From Euborellia annulipes (Eukaryota > Arthropoda > Insecta > Dermaptera > Anisolabididae), in assembly GCA_023213315.1 (NCBI GenBank), contig JAKCPI010012726.1:42653-106652 (forward strand): DNA of 64,000 nucleotides, written 5' to 3'. A program made the position numbers and the translations under genes. This document shows, one piece after another, positions 33,340 through 47,200 of the stretch (positions are counted from its first letter, which is position 1; each line of letters opens with the position of its first letter). The notes under the pieces were generated by a model. That model was not told the origin of the DNA and made no database searches. It saw only the letters and a program-made list of their open reading frames with translations.

Positions 33340-34013
33340 AAGAGAAAAATCTGGTGTGACTGGCGCACAGCACACAACTTTCTCTTACCTTCGGTAATCG
33401 AATGTTGTGTACTGTGCTTGTCCACCAGATTTTTTGTGTCGACATGTATTTAGTTTCCGACAGTAGGGTACATTCGATTTTCAAGATGTACAATTTATAA
33501 GTATGGCAAAATATTTATATTTTGTTACCATGGCAACCATTTCTCCTATCTTTTCTATGGAGTACAAGAGTAAAGTGGTCTTCAGAAGATTTCAATCCCA
33601 AAATGAGAATATACATTTTAAAGAGAATCTAAAAAATAATTGATTTTTGAATTTTAAAAAAAATCGTTGGAGCAAATTTAGAGAAAATCGAAAAAAACTG
33701 AAAAAGTGCATCAGTAAAGTACTAGTACTCTTTGGTCGATTTTGTTCAAAAGCTTCGTGTCACGTCCCATGGGGGTGCCTAACTTAAATATAAAATTTCA
33801 ACCTCCTGGCTCTTTTCGTTCTTGGGATATTTTGTTCACAGACAGACACACAGACCCACAGACAGACCATGTCGCGAAAACCACTTTTTTGGATTCAGGG
33901 GACCTCAAAACGTGAAGATCCATCAAAATCTCGACATCGAATTTTTGACATGAATCCAATACTTTCTCTCTCTATATATATATTACATATATACATAGGT
34001 AAGAGAAAGTAAA
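33340..34013 (-). mobile_element. Element X, clean reverse copy with X-box
   Basis: Hairpin at 33345-33436 (AAATCTGGTGTGACTGG...CACCAGATTTT), X-box GTTACCATGGCAAC at 33524-33537, a short ACAGACAGACACACAGAC repeat (about 33838), and the end GGTAAGAGAAAGTA (about 34010). Confidence 0.7.
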
Positions 34014-34204
34014 AAAAATGGTTAGATATTTAAATTGAGAGCTGGCTAATTGGTTAAGCTGATTTATATTTTAATAAGATTCATTAATTGGCAACTTGGT
34101 GTGATCGTTTTCAAGACTACACAATCCCTGTTGGTATTCTACAAAAATCCATTATAAATTATGCTTAATTTACGTTTTGAAAAGGTTAAATTTAAAAAAT
34201 TTCT

Positions 34205-34313
34205 CGGGGAGAAACCCTCGGAGTTAGGACGGGGAGAGGTTCTCCATGGCTCAGTCCCTCCGGAGGATGGGCGGTCCCATGCCCACCAGCCAAATTCCCT
34301 AGCTACGCCCATT
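34205..34313 (-). mobile_element. hAT MITE fragment (GGGCGTAACTAG family)
   Basis: Retains TCCGGAGGATGGGCGGTCCC and AAATTCCCTAGCTACGCCCAT; the other end is lost. Confidence 0.5.
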
Positions 34314-34439
34314 CCTCTACCTCCCCCCTCCTAATGTATCATTTTTACCATTCAAGAATTGAAATGTTCACTAAAAATTGACTGATAGGTTTTAGGAAGA
34401 AGTCACTAGAAAATTAATGAATAAACAAAACACGATGAG

Positions 34440-34860
34440 TCCATTTTCGAACTCTTCTCCTGATCTAATGTGAGTTTAGGTCTTTTGGTGAGGGACCAAT
34501 TTAAGATAGCAAAATTTGCGAGATGTGTTTGCGTTCATGATTGGGTAAAATTGCGCCCCCTGGAGTCGAACCGGGACTAGAGAATTTGGCTGGCGGGCCA
34601 TGGGACCAGCTATCCTCAGGTGGGCCTGGAAAGCTCTATATTTTCTCAATTTTTCTTGGGGCAAGGAGCTTTCTGGAGGGCGAGGCCCCCCGGCACCCCC
34701 TTAGTTACGCCCATGCCGGGACCTCCACGCTTTCGTGGCGGGCGGACTCCTGATTCGAGGGGGGCGCAATTTTCCCCAATCATAAGCTCAAACACATCTC
34801 GCAAATTTGCTCTCTTAAATTGGCTAATGAACAGTCTATTTGAGCGTTGATTGAAAAAAT
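34440..34860. repeat. Foldback element containing a hAT MITE
   Basis: Arms with TTTGCGAGATGTGTTTG (about 34515) and CAAACACATCTCGCAAATTT (about 34790) are inverted repeats. Between them lies a hAT MITE of the GGGCGTAACTAG family (about 34571-34715). Confidence 0.5.
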
Positions 34861-35123
34861 TCCGTCTTTTTCAAACAAAGCTCTAGCTAGTTAATAAATA
34901 CTTTTTTTTGCCCCTACTAGGCAAAACTTTAAATGACGTCACAGGAGGTCTGTTTATAAATTAATTAATTTTTTAGAATTTTATCCTCGGAAGTAAATAA
35001 AATATTTCTTAAGGGGGAACGGGAGCGAAGGTGTTACGCATGTTTTTCCCGATGTGTCATAAAAAGTATACCCAAAAAATCAAGTAATTCAAAAATTCGG
35101 CAAGAGATGTCAGAATGGTAGCT

Positions 35124-35181
35124 ACCCAGATAGCACAGTACGTCTTATGTACGTACATAAGACGTACTGTGCTATCTGGGT
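35124..35181. repeat. Perfect 58-bp palindrome
   Basis: ACCCAGATAGCACAGTACG... meets its exact complement at 35152/35153 with no loop. It looks like two terminal inverted repeats of a DNA transposon joined head-to-head after loss of the interior; the superfamily is unknown. Confidence 0.7.
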
Positions 35182-36245
35182 TATAATATTTAATGCATTT
35201 GGTTGATTTTCATCGATCTTTGAACAATAAATACTTTATAAATGTTATTATATATTATGTATCTTTTATAAAAGCATAAAAATATATAAATATAGGCAAG
35301 ATATGGGCTAATACTATATCGGCTATTAGACTTGCCTGCCATCTATTGCAAGAATTTTGAACTAAATTGACAGTTGAATTTTAAATAAATCATCTAAGCT
35401 TATTTTAAAAATTTCTTAATTAATATGTGATTAATAATAACAATAAATTCATTTTTAAATTAAAAAAAAAATTAAAGATTATTGGGACAGATTGTTTTTT
35501 TGTATTTGCTTGATAACAAAAAAATTAATTACGATAATTTTTTAATGTCATTAAAAAAATGATAGCTCGATGTCCCGATAATCTCTTATGAATTTAATTC
35601 ATTTAAAAACAAAACCGCATTGAAAAATTCCTTATAATAGTCTAGTTTTTTTTAAGTACGTTTAGACGCCGCTCCTGAACCCCCTTAAAGGGAAGACGTT
35701 AAAATAGGAAAAAAAAAGATCCAATTTTGGCAACAAAACTGAACTGAAGGATACTCTTCTTCTCTACGCCCTTGTAAAGAGAAAGTTAAAATTTCATGGT
35801 TCAAAAAGGGACAAATTGTGACGTTTATCTGAAATCTGCCCTGCATTTTTGATCTTTGAAATCTTTTATTTTTTCATGTTAAAAAAAAATAAATAAATAT
35901 GTGAAAAAAAAAAACGAAAAGATAATTAAATTATCTCTTAATGACTTGGAATGAGCGGCGGAGGTGATAAGATAAAACTTTGGAATTTTTATCTCCTAGA
36001 GTGAGAGGGAAGTAGGCGAATAATAAATTTATCTAAAAAGAATAAAAAAGTGATTTTTGTATTTGATACAGGCTACTTAATGATTCACTTCATTTCTTTA
36101 TATGATTTAATTTGAAATCACAAAAAAGAGGGAGGGGGGAGGGGGGGGATTGCAAAATCCACACGTGCAGAAATCATTCAGATCGAAATGTCATATGAGA
36201 AGTTCATATAAAGGGCTCAGGATAACTATCCTTTTTTTTATTTAA
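35182..36245. other. Gene-free AT-rich DNA
   Basis: No gene or element end identified. A GA-rich patch lies at 36125-36150. Confidence 0.35.
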
Positions 36246-36254
36246 AACAAAAAA

Positions 36255-36540
36255 AAAATCTGGTGTGATGGTCGCACAGCTCACTCCTCTTACGGGTAAT
36301 TTTGGTAATAAGTAGTTGCGTTCTGTGCTTGATACACCAGATTTTTTGTGCCAGCATATATTTAATTTCCGACGGAACATTAGAATTCAAAATGTTGCCA
36401 ATTTTAATCAAAAAATGTATTTTATTTTCTCTTATCTCTACAGTATATGTAATAGAGGGAAACTATTGCGATCATGTCAAAAATTCGATGTCAAGATTTT
36501 GATATATTCATGTCTTGAGGTCCCCCTAAATCCAAAAAAT
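36255..36540. repeat. Decayed element X pieces
   Basis: A hairpin copy at 36257-36350 (AAATCTGGTGTGATGG...ATACACCAGATTTTT), followed by TTCTCTTATCTCTACAG and ATTCGATGTCAAGATTTTGA fragments out of their usual order. Confidence 0.5.
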
Positions 36541-36844
36541 TAAAAAGTGGTTCCTCGAGATTGGAGTTTTGTCGTCTTTTCTATTGCAGGCGTTTTTGAT
36601 TGGTGCTACCCTCTCGTGGGGATTATTTTAAATATATGCTATTTCTGTTTTACTCTGTTGGACGACTGGTTATCTACCTCTCTGAATTGCAGGCGTTCTA
36701 TATCAGTGCTACCATCTAAGGGACTTTATTTGAAATATATTCGCGAATTGCTATCGATTTTGCACAAGTGTTATTAAATATTTCTGGCTCTCCTAAGATA
36801 ATAAAAGTTAGATTTTTCGAACTGTTTTTACTATGACAGTATCC

Positions 36845-37440
36845 AGAGGCGTATATAGAAATCTTTCCTGGGGAAGGGGAGGGCCCGAACTCATTTTTAA
36901 AAATCCCCCCCCATATACAAAATATTTGGGGGTTCCCTACCCCTAATTTGACATAATTATAGCCCAAAACCATCCCCGGAAAATACTCTACTTATTAAAA
37001 AAATCTCCATGAGAATCGGTTTGGTAGTTTCGGAGTCTATGCGTTACAAACAGACAGACAGACAGAATTTGTCTTTGATAAAATAGCAAAAGTATTAAAA
37101 TAAAATATATTTAGGAATTAAAAATTGAATAATTAAATCTCACAATTATTATTTTATAATTCGTCATATATATTAAATTTCAGCTTTCCTATTTTTGTCA
37201 TTTATATGGATAAATAAATAAAGATAGATGTGAAGTTTTTGGGGAGGGGGGAGGGGGCGGGCCCCTCGGCTCCCCTCCTTATATACGCCACCGTCACTAC
37301 CATTTTCCGCCCCGACATCTCCGGGCTTAGGTATATCCGGTATTTTTAAAATATTTGTGTGTGTGTGTGTATGGGGGGGGGGGGTATTTAAAAATGAGTT
37401 CGCCCCCACCCCCTTAAAAAAATTTCTATACACGCCACTG
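36845..37440. mobile_element. hAT-like element(s) with GGCGTATATAG ends
   Basis: Left end CAGAGGCGTATATAGAAA and right end TTTCTATACACGCCACTG. A second pair of such ends lies inside (ATATACGCCACCG near 37280), so two related elements may be fused. No clean target duplication. Confidence 0.45.
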
Positions 37441-37594
37441 AGAGCACGTATTGCAATTTGCAACTAACCTAAACATATCCAGCAATCTCTAAAATTCATA
37501 AAATCTTAAGCTCTTGGCAAATTATGGCAAGATTTGCACACTTTCTTTTCAGCCAAAAATTTTGTTATTAATTTGGCTTTATGTGTATGAAAAG

Positions 37595-37995
37595 TAGGGT
37601 CCGACCGAAACAAGATTTTCAGCCGAAACCGAAACCGAAACCGAATATTCGGCCTCAACCTTAGTTTCGGCCGAAACCGTAACCGAAACCGAAACTTGTA
37701 TTTCCTATAAAAATTTTTTTTCATTTTACCTTTTTTTTTTTTTTTGAATTTTTTTTTCCCTCCCGTGAAAATCATTTTACCTTTTTTTTTAGGGAGACTA
37801 AATTTTTTTTCTCTCTCAAGTGCAAATTATTTGACCTTTTTTTTTTTTTTGCATGCGAGTCTCATCCCATTTTTTCAGACTCTGGTTTCGGCCGGCCGAA
37901 AGGTTCGGCCACTTTTTGGCCGAAACCGAAACTACGGCCGAAACCATGATTTTTGGCCGAAACTGGCCCGAAACCGAATATTCGGTCGGTTCCTA
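37595..37995. mobile_element. hAT element with internal CCGAAA repeats
   Basis: 401 bp from TAGGGTCCGACCGAAA to TCGGTCGGTTCCTA with perfect octamers ATGAAAAG on both sides (37587-37594, 37996-38003). Both subterminal regions consist of runs of CCGAAA and GGCCGAAA, in inverted relation. No coding frame. Confidence 0.88.
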
Positions 37996-38283
37996 ATGAA
38001 AAGTGTCTAACAAGAAAGGAGTTTTTCTCAATTGGGGTACCAGATCTGTTTTGCAAATCTTTTTGTAATGGTGATAATGATTCGTTGTCCCTTTGCCGAG
38101 ATGGCAATGCAAGTTGAAAGTTGAACACTCTGAGTAAAATAAAACTCAAATTATTCTCCACACGTCTGTAATTAGAAATTTATAAGTAATTGTAAAAAAG
38201 GAATTTTAAGGCAACTATCAATTCATTATTTAACAAAAAAAAAAGGAACCATTTATTGGAAATTGAAATTTAATAAAACAATT

Positions 38284-41200
38284 TTAATGTTTCTCTAAGG
38301 CCTGAACTAATAAATCATTAAAACTGGTGAGTAAAGTCCGAGGATCTTCGACGAGTCCTGCTGAGAACATCGCATTGGCAAACAGCTAAAACAAAATGAT
38401 ATTTTAAGAGAAGGAAAATAAATGGAAGGAAGAAATTACAGTAAAATAACATGGGCCAGAGCAAGGTGTGGAACCATTTGGAGGGGCCTGGAGGGAAGAG
38501 GAGGAAAGGGGCGAGGGGGGGGGGGGGAAGGAAAAGGAAACGGAAGAAGAGTGTCAGGTCTATTGTAATAATTAATAAACCCAAAACTCAAAAAAAGGGA
38601 TGGGAACAAACATATAATTATACGTAAATAAATAAATAAATATTAAAATCACCTGTTTAGTAACGAGTTCAGCAAGTAGTGGATTAGATTTCGTTAATTG
38701 ACTAAGTTTCTTAATAATTGGATGACTGAAACAATTAAAGAATATTTATTAATATCTAACAACAACAACAGATTTGATTAAAATACAACCTGGGATTAAT
38801 TTCTAGCCTGGGCTGAAGCAATTTGAATCTAGCATCATCATCAAATTTATGTCCTTGTGTTCTAATAAAATGCCGTGCAGCTGCCATCTCTTCAACGGTG
38901 ACTACACACGGATGTGCATCAAGACGTTGGGTCACAGTCACTGAATGCACTTTGCCTGGGAGTACTTTTTGGATCCAGGGTAAGAGAGAATCTATCTCTA
39001 AACGACCCAAAGCATTAGGACCTGAAGAAAAAAAAAAAATAAAAGAATTACGGCTTTGACCAGAGGGAATGTGAACAATTTAGGAATTCTAAAAATGAAT
39101 TTGTATCCATGATGAAACAAATATATTAAAATTAAACTTTTTGAAATAATTTTTTAACAGTGCCCAATGTGGAAAGTCCCGGGCGCCCCTAGCAGAGGAG
39201 CGTCCAAGGCAAACAAGAGATATCAAGTTGTGAGAAGGGGTACAGTTATTTGTTATTATTATTATTATCTTTAAAGCAAAGGCAAGATCTTGAAATATAT
39301 ACATTATAAAATTACAATAAAATGAATTGTTATTTTTTCATTATTGGCGGCTGTCAATCGGTTCCATAATTTATTTTATAGTAATTATCAATATATATTA
39401 AAGACCATATGAACAATAAAATTCCTTTTCTTTTTATATATATGTTTTTCGGGGGCGGGGGCGCCAAAATGTAGTGTCTCGCGCTACAGTTATACTCGCT
39501 AGTTTCGCCATTAAGACAAGTCACTTTAAAAAGAAATATTTACATGAAAATTAAACGAAATAGACTAAAGTAGCGGTTCCCAACCCGTGGGCCGCGAACG
39601 TCTAAAAAAAGATAAAAATTATATATTTATATAAAATTATATATATATATATATACACTGGGACTGAGCGTTTTCTTACGGAAAAAGTGGGCCTTTGGAC
39701 AAAAGAGATTATTTTTAGAGTGGCGATATTGAATTCCGGAATGAGGAGAACATTTTAGTTACGACTGATATTTCTCGGATCACTCAGGATGCGCAGGGAC
39801 TTTGCAGCCAGGTGATTAAATAAAAAAATCTTTTATTTAATTTCTATTTGGCGACGTTTCGCTTTGATTTGAATAAGAGACCTCCGAGCAGCAAGTAAAT
39901 GATAATATTTTTGTATATATCAAAGTAGAGAGAAATTGTATTTAATTGTAATGAATATTAAAATACCTAAGATCGTGTATAATTGACAATATTTGCCCTG
40001 ATGAAGGTCGTGACTGGCGACCGAAACGTCGGCAAATAGAAATTAAATAAAAGATTTTTTATTTAATCCCCTGCGAATCCTGAGTAAATCTCCACAGCGA
40101 TAAAACATCCATTTCTTGGATCATTTTATTTATTTATTTATTAAGAATCATACAATCGCTCTACAGAATTTCTTCCAATTATAGGACGAAGGGAAACATA
40201 TGAATAACAAAAAAAAAATATTACCTTATTATATTGTTACAGTACATAAATTATTTGTATTTATGAAGAGACCTCCCTTCTCGAATACTCAACAATCATT
40301 TTAAATTTCCTCTAGGTATCAACATAAAAGTTCTTCAAAGAGAGTTCAGATGATTCGGGAGGTAATCCCCCTTCCAAAACAATACATTTTAAAGAATATA
40401 AAATATTTAAAATGTGTATGTTTTTATGTGTATTAAGCTGAAGAGAAGTTGCTGTTACCAATGTTATGGAATGGAAGAGAGCAAGTACGGATGCAGCAAA
40501 TAAAGAGATGCCAAATGCCAAATTTATGTATATTTATTTCGGGGATGGATTAGGATCCCCTATCCCTTCCCCTACCCTTTTTGGCTGTCTAAAAACTGAT
40601 AGGCCCTGACTAGTGGTTATTGGATGTCTCAGTCAGAGGTTTTGTCAAATCCTCGGTAGCTTAAAGCTTTTACTATTTACCTAATTTGTCGATATCACTG
40701 GATTTAGTATTCTGTCTCATTTCATTTTCAGCTGACACCAGTCGATGTTTGTCGAAGTTTCGAAGTTGCATTAAAACCAATTCATCGTACGGCTCGCAAC
40801 AAAAGAGAACTTCAATTTTCTTAGCTTTTAGAGATTCATAATAAGGCGAGGCTTCTGCTAATTCTCGGCTAATTAAAAAAAAGAGAGAATAAAAATAAAA
40901 TTAAAAAAAAAAAAAAGTATTTCTATAAAAACTAAGTTAATCTTCTAAGTCTTAGATTAGTTTTCAGTTAGTGATTTATTTCATTTGTGATATCCATGTC
41001 TTCTCGTTTTCTCCTCATTTTTTAACATAAAAATTAAAATAAAAACTTTTTTTAGATTCTAGAAATTAAATGGCTAAAAAGATCAATTTTTATTTGTCTT
41101 CTAAAATTTTTTCAACAAAAAGTTCTATTTTGTATTATTAAAAGAAAAATTTTGTTTTTGATACTCCTGAGTCAATTTGTAGGTCATTTTTTAATAAAAT

Positions 41201-44200
41201 GTGTTTTCACAGTACACAGAGTTCTCTCCTATCTCTGACTGATATGACAGGAGGAGGATTTAAAATTTAGAATAAAAGAAATTGTCCGAAATTAAAAAGT
41301 AAGTTATGTACAAGTGGTGATCAAATGAAAAGGTACGAAACGACACGGTGGGTACAAATGTAGACTTTATTCAAAATAGACTCCATAGGCCTGAGCACAA
41401 CGATCCCATTGATGAACAAGCCGCAGGATTCCTTGTTCCCAGAATTCGTGTGGCCGTGACGAGAACTAGTCCTTCAAAGCGTCCTTGAGTACGTCGTCCG
41501 AGTTGAAGTGCTTCCCTGTAATGTTTCTTCAGTGGACCAAACACATGGAAATCGCAGTCCGGACTTTAGGGCGGATGGTCCAACGTCTCCCACTTGAACT
41601 TGACCGTGTGTGTGACTCTGGAGGCGTGTGGACGCGCGTTATCATGGAGCAGAACCACACCCTCCGTCAGCAACCCCGGTCTTTTGTTCTTGATGGACCT
41701 GCGTAGGCGTGACTTCGACGCGAAGTGCCTCACCGGAGTTAATGGTTTTTCTGTGCTCGAGGAATTCATCAATTCATCAATCTGGGGATGATGTACTCAA
41801 GGATGCTGTGAAGGACTTGACCTTACATTTGTACCCACCGTGCCGTTTCGTACCTTTTCATTTGATCACCCCTTGTATATTCAAAGAAATAGAATCTCGC
41901 AAAATATTATTTGTATCTTAAACTCTTTCTTTTTTATTAGTATAAAGTGTTGTTTGAAAACAAAGCTCGATTTGGTCAGAATATTTGTTGATATTTATTC
42001 TGATCTTTCTCCTGAATACGCTGTCAGATTGTCAAAGAATGTAGCACAAGGCTACAACGAAATGTGCGTATGGAAGAGCAAAAAAACAGAAATTTCGAAG
42101 TGAAAAACTCTTGCAAATTTAGGGGGTGGGTGGGTGGGTTAAATCCCCTTAAGGCTGAGGCCACACCGGAGGTGTAAAGCAAATCGCTTGGAAACTTGGA
42201 GCCTAGCTAAGTGCCCACATATTTCTCTTAAGTCGCCTAGAAACTAGAGTTTGTTCCGTAGTGCATTGTGCAAAATGTCTTGTCAACGATAGCATCCCAC
42301 AGGAACTGTCTTTTGAAGACAGCCGAAATGAGAGCTTCGTCGTCCATGTATATTTTGCAAAATCGGCGTAAATTTCTACAAAATTCAACTTAAAAATAAT
42401 ATATTTTTTGAAAAAATTTTATCTAACAATAAGTAAATATAATTTTTACCGTTTTAATCTAATGTTCTAGTCTTCTTCGTACAATTTTAATAAAAAAAAA
42501 ACTAAATTTATGTAAAAGTAATTATAAATAATCTAATAATAAAGGGCAGTTGTTGCCTCGTGACTAGATAAAAGAACAGATGAGTTCGTTTCGTAGGTGA
42601 CTAGCCTAGTGAGTCACTATGTAACCAAGTGTTAGTGAGGCCGTTCTCGAAAGATCTAGACTGTTTGTCACTTTGTCACTAGTCTCCTAGCTAGTCACCT
42701 CCGGTGTGGCCTTAGCCTAAAAAGATTTAGCGACTTTGATTCTAAACGCCTCTGACAGGATCCAATAAATAAAAATTTTCACCTTGGTGCATCAATATAA
42801 AATATATCCCTCTGAGAAGTCTCTTTAAGTTTGTTTATATATTCTGGGATTGTGATTCGTTCTCCAGGTTTTGTATGCGACGACTCGAAGCGTAATAATT
42901 TTGCTATCTCCTCCTAAAAAAACAAAATCAGAGGTTAATAAAAAATAATAATGAGTTTCATGTGTGAGTATGTTTATTTATTGGTGGGTTAAACATCCCT
43001 TGGATTCCGGGAATCGAACTTAGGATCTCCGGGATATCGCTATACTTGTTTTTGCACTACGCTTGACCACTCAACACACAAACAAAATCTCTAATTTCCC
43101 TAATTAATCAATTTTTCTGCTTACAAGATGTCTGTCCCCTTGTTGGTATTTGAGTAGGAATTGGTGCACACCGATGCTGGAGATCCTGGATTCTATTCTC
43201 GAGGGCCATGGGACATTTGACCCACCAACAAAAGACACAAAAATTGTTAAATATACAAATAAATATTCTCAATAGACAATTGAGTAATGGAAAATTAAAA
43301 AAAAATTTGATTAGAAATATTTCAGCTCAATATATATTTGTGAACAAACAAAATCTATATAAAAGTATGTACAGTGAGGGTCAATATTAAGTCCCACCCA
43401 TGCCTTTTCTACTTGTGATTATTTCATTTTTATTAAAAAAATATATATTTTTTAATGGAAAACTTTCATAGTTCAAGCCTAGAAAATTTCCAATAAAAAT
43501 TTTCATTTTCTTTTATAAAAACAATGAAATATTCACAAGTATATAAAGCATGGGTGGGACTTAATATTGACCCTCACTGTACAATAAGTTTAAACATTTG
43601 GAGGACCGTAGGCCAAAAAAATAAATATTTTTGCGTATTAACCGTTTATTTGTAATGTTGTTGTATTTGAAATGAAATCATCCTCAGAACAATCAACTAA
43701 ATTGGATAGAACATATACATATAAAAGTTATCACTCAATCAGATGTGAGATTTGCAAAACATCTTGTAATCAAATATTCTTAGTTTGTAAAAAATAGTTT
43801 ATTGTTTAAATAATAACTATTAATACTTTAATGCAACTATCCAATTTAGTTGCTTGTACTAAGGATGGTTCCATCTCAATGGGATCGAAATATTTACAAT
43901 TAAACGAATAATACCCAAACAAATATATTAATTTTTTTGGCCGACTGTCCTTAGAATAAATTAAAATGTTTTACGTTGTTAGTTCCACTGCCCTTTTATA
44001 TGTTTACCTTTTCGAGTTGATCATGATTAGTAACAATTCCCTCTTTAAGGAAAATTCCATAATCAGCATAAAATTTATCATAGCCACCTGGATCTTTTGT
44101 CATTTTATCATGAAGAAAACGTAGAATTCGATTAGTTAAAGCTTTTCGTAATTGACTGAAAAAAATAAAGAACAACTTTAATATTCAATCTTATTTATGT

Positions 44201-47200
44201 TTAAAGAGAGAGGAATATACATACGCTATTAAAGCACTGTTTTGTAGCAATTCTCGGCTAAGATTCAGTGGAATGTCTTCCGAGTCGACAACGCCTAAAA
44301 CAAACAAACAAAAAAGAATAAATCTTGAGGGAATGAATGAAGATGGAACAAAAAAAAAGTAAAAATAGGGAATGGAGAAAAGTTAGAGAAGAATTTGACG
44401 ATTGCCTATTTAATGGGAATAGCGCAGAATCAGATCAGTGAGTTCTGGCTTTTGTTACGCATTACGATTCTGTTGAGTTCACGATATAGGCAATATTTTT
44501 TGTTAGATTTGCCTATTTCACGAAAAAAGCAACCATTTGCAAACACACTTGTAAAATGCAATCTTGGTTGAGATTATTCGAATTAATAAAATAAATTATT
44601 AATAAGAGGGATATGAAATGAGAGATGCAGCTAAGGTTTTTTTCTTTTTTATTTATTCAATTCGCACAGCTGACGTTTCAGTACTGTAATTTATGTACCT
44701 GGTCATCGCCTACGGTGTATATATTTATTATATACTAGTTTGTTCAACATTACAAGAGTACAGTACATACAACAATACAGAGTGACAAAGAAAGAATTGA
44801 CAAGTCGTCATATTGTCAAATGAAATATCTAAGCCACCTGGATGAGGGGCGATGCCTCTGCTACGTGGATGACGTCATCCATTGTTGCCTGATTATCCTA
44901 ATGTTTGTATCATGTCTCGAAACAAATGTTATTAAGTTTTACAATTTCTTTTAATTGGATTACCTCTATTATTAACACATATTATTACTTTTATAAAAAT
45001 AGAATGAAGAAGTAATTGTTTGAAGAGAGGTGGTTAGATAGATAGAGTGGGGTGCGCGTCTCGAAAACCGTTATTAGCCGATTCAGAAACTGGTTGCCCT
45101 AGGCGTCAAGAGATGGTGTTAGTTCTGCCCATAGGGAAACAAGCGTTTTATTCCATTTCATTTGAAAGGTTCCAGCAAATTAATTAAAGGCCAATAAATT
45201 AATTATTTTATAACACAATAATTTAATTATCTATATAAGTTCTATTAATTAGTAGAAATTTTAAATAGCTTTAATTAAAAAAAAAATTTGAGTTCGATAG
45301 CTTTAAAATTGTGTCCGCAACCTCTCAAAATCAGCACCTCGAGAGGCGAACCGTGAAGACGAGAATGAGAGGAGTTTAGTGATGACAAAGTAAAAGTCAA
45401 ACGGCCCGCTAACTTTTTGCCTCTTAATAGCAGCACCAATAGAAAACGAGCCGTTAGATTTATTTCCTTTGGGCGTGGGCGTGTCGTGTCATTTTGCCTC
45501 TAGCGACAAAGACGTTTATCCTTTTCATTAATTAATAATTAAATATTACAAATTCTACCTATTAAATTAAATTAAAATGATGTCATATATCAAGCAAGAA
45601 GATATTTCAAATAATGATATTAAATATCCAATACACATTGGTAATTTTTATTTATTTATTTATTTATTTTTTTTATTTTATAACCTCTCCATCTCTTTAA
45701 TTGTTAATTCGTTTTCTTTTTTTAATATTTATTCCAAACTTCCAAAATATACAAATATAAATTAATTTTGATCAATTTAATAAATAATCTCCGATATTTT
45801 TTTAACATTATTTTCTTTATTAAAAGATTAGGCAATTTTTAAGATGACGTGTCATCACTCACAAACAAAGAGATTTTTGTATATATGTAATAAATAAATA
45901 AATTCTTTATAAAAAGTTATTTTTTCTTCATTAAAATAAACGATTGAACCAGTATATTATTTATTTAAATAAAAACACATACTCCCCTAATGAATTTTCC
46001 CAATCACAAAAATTTACACAATATATTTACAAAATTGATAATACCGAGATATTTACAAAAAAAGAAAGAAAAATTACAGGGTTTTTAAGATAGAGATTAC
46101 TTGGAGACTTTCCTTCTAACTGGCCATTATTTAGACTTTTCCCCAATTTATTCTCACTGTGCATATCAAAAGTCGTGAATTATTACTCCATGGGTTAATT
46201 TAATTACTTCATTGTTTTTAATTTTATATATTTAAATCACAAGGGATAATAGTGAAAGTAATCACAGACATTTGGATACTTAGATAATTCCTTTCACACC
46301 TTACATTCAATAGAAAGAAAGTCAAGACTTGCCTGCCAATCTAAACAATCATTATTCATGCTAACATTATTCTTAAATATAAAAGCACCCTCAGAGATAA
46401 GGATAAATCACAACATGTGTTGCCTCTTGTGCATTTTTGTTTTTTATTTTTTCTTTTTTTCTTTTTATTAGGTCCAGTTTTTCCGTGCATTATTTGCAAA
46501 ACCAATTTCATAAATTTATATTTTTTATGGAAGCATTCTAAAAAATGTTTCTCACACATTATAGAAAGAATAGATAAAAGAAATTTTGATTTCATCAAAA
46601 AAGGTAACAGTAAAGCAATTTATATTAATTTTTCATGTAATTAAGACATTTCATTTTTAGAAAAAAGCAAAAAGGAAGAATTAAAGAAAAAACGGTCAAA
46701 TTCATTCGCCAATAAAAAAGAAAAAAAATTCACATGTAAAATTTGTTCTAAACAATATAATCAAAAAGGTCATTTCAACAGGCATTTATTTATTCATTCT
46801 GGCGAAAAACCTTTTAAATGTGAATTTTGTTCACAAACTTTTCAACTTAAATTTGTATACGAGAGACATTTACTTATTCATTCTCGTTCAAAAGAATTAA
46901 TATGTGAAATTTGTCCAAAACAATTGAAACGCAAATGTAATATCAAGAATCATTTACATGTTTATTCTTACAAAAATAAATTTACATGTGAAATTTGTTC
47001 AAAACAATTCAATGACAAATGTGGTCTCAAGCGTCATCTACCTATTCATTCTGGCCAAAAAGAATTCACATGTGAAATTTGTTCTAGACAATTTAATCAA
47101 AAATCTATTCTCAAACGACATTTACTTATTCATACTGGCCAAAAAAATTTTAAGTGTGAAATTTGTTTAAAAAAATTTAAACGCAAATGTTCACTTAAAA

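Noticed and set aside
37600..37700. CCGAAA array as telomere-like repeat
   Set aside because: It lies inside an element with exact 8-bp duplications and irregular units; not telomeric.
37506..38161. Arg/Lys-rich frames resembling RFRFRFR repeats
   Set aside because: Translation of CCGAAA arrays in the hAT element 37595-37995, not a protein.
39998..40027. Complete active hammerhead ribozyme
   Set aside because: Only the CUGAUGA, helix II and GAAAC parts are seen, with an extra base before helix II; helices I/III and the cleavage site were not found, so only a hammerhead-like core is claimed.
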